Below, one piece after another: positions 33,237 through 33,320 of a DNA stretch of 33,320 bases; position 1 is the first letter of the stretch; each line of letters begins with the position of its first letter. Under the pieces are notes generated by a model, which was given only the letters and a program-made list of their open reading frames with translations, was not told where the DNA came from and made no database searches. A program made the translations under genes and the position numbers. The DNA is from Gammaproteobacteria bacterium. GTDB lineage: Bacteria > Pseudomonadota > Gammaproteobacteria > GCA-002705445 > GCA-002716945. The stretch spans positions 1 to 33,320 of the forward strand of contig JAQWOB010000012.1 of NCBI GenBank assembly GCA_029246085.1. Direction: 5' to 3'.

Positions 33237-33265
33237 ATTATACCTATAGATAAGATTAATGAAAT
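33237..33265 (-). promoter_or_regulatory. Promoter of the tRNA-Pro-Arg-His-Leu cluster
   Basis: A perfect TATAAT (complement of 33237-33242) lies 12 bp upstream of tRNA-Pro, with a weak ATTTCA -35 (complement of 33260-33265) after 17 bp. Transcription would start within a few bases of the first tRNA. It may also feed the genes downstream of the tRNAs. Confidence 0.6.
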
Positions 33266-33271
33266 TATTAG

Positions 33272-33320
33272 TTAGTCTGGATTATAATCCCAAACAGTTG
33301 TTCCTTCCAAATCTTTTATG
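33272..33320 (-). CDS. C-terminal end of an upstream gene, possibly cysteinyl-tRNA synthetase
   Basis: One minus-strand frame enters from the window edge and ends at TAA (complement of 33272-33274), encoding IKDLEGTTVWDYNPD. The EGTTVW-like ending resembles the C-terminus of many CysS proteins (for example GPQGTTWRRK in E. coli). In Pseudomonas cysS lies close upstream of the tRNAs that precede tig. Only 15 residues are visible, so the call is tentative. Confidence 0.4.
   Translation of the reverse strand, partial: IKDLEGTTVWDYNPD

Overview
The window is a 33.3-kb stretch of bacterial chromosome, AT-rich (about two thirds A+T by eye) and very tightly packed. Gene content and order point to a gammaproteobacterium with a small, streamlined genome. 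The blocks rpsB-tsf-pyrH-frr-uppS-cdsA-dxr-rseP-bamA-skp-lpxD-fabZ-lpxA and tig-clpP-clpX-lon-hup-ppiD-fabI-yej transporter resemble the order I know from Pseudomonas. A SAR86-like marine lineage would fit the base composition and compaction, but that placement is inference.

Layout. (1) 1-91: the 5' end of rnhB, minus strand. (2) 158-3314: gnnA-gnnB-lpxB on the plus strand. The first two probably convert UDP-GlcNAc to UDP-GlcNAc3N for an amide-linked lipid A. (3) 3316-15513: thirteen minus-strand genes running rpsB, tsf, pyrH, frr, uppS, cdsA, dxr, rseP, bamA, skp, lpxD, fabZ, lpxA, with gaps of 15 bp or less and several stop/start overlaps. They join translation, UMP synthesis, isoprenoid and phospholipid precursors, outer-membrane protein assembly and lipid A acylation. 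(4) 15660-17569: map-dapE, plus strand, divergent from rpsB. (5) 17566-23019: a four-gene Yej-type peptide importer (binding protein, two permeases, double ATPase), minus strand. (6) 23085-23855: fabI, plus strand. (7) 23852-32157: ppiD, tRNA-Asp, a terminator, tRNA-Val, hup, lon, clpX, clpP, tig, all minus strand: a protein folding and proteolysis block. (8) 32165-32855: an unrecognised soluble protein and a small cysteine-rich lipoprotein. (9) 32872-33224: tRNA-Leu, -His, -Arg and -Pro. (10) 33272-33320: the 3' end of a gene that may be cysS.

Regions 2 and 3 together form the lipid A / outer-membrane biogenesis core. Regions 7 and 8 look like one long transcription unit that begins with tRNAs and ends with tRNA-Val at the only clear intrinsic terminator I found. 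No gene-free stretch exceeds about 175 bp. I see no CRISPR array, insertion sequence, integrase, toxin-antitoxin pair or defence system. The most notable content is the gnnA-gnnB-lpxB block, inverted relative to its lpxA and rnhB neighbours, together with an LpxA whose acyl-ruler residue predicts short hydroxyacyl chains. Nothing here looks like an entirely new system.
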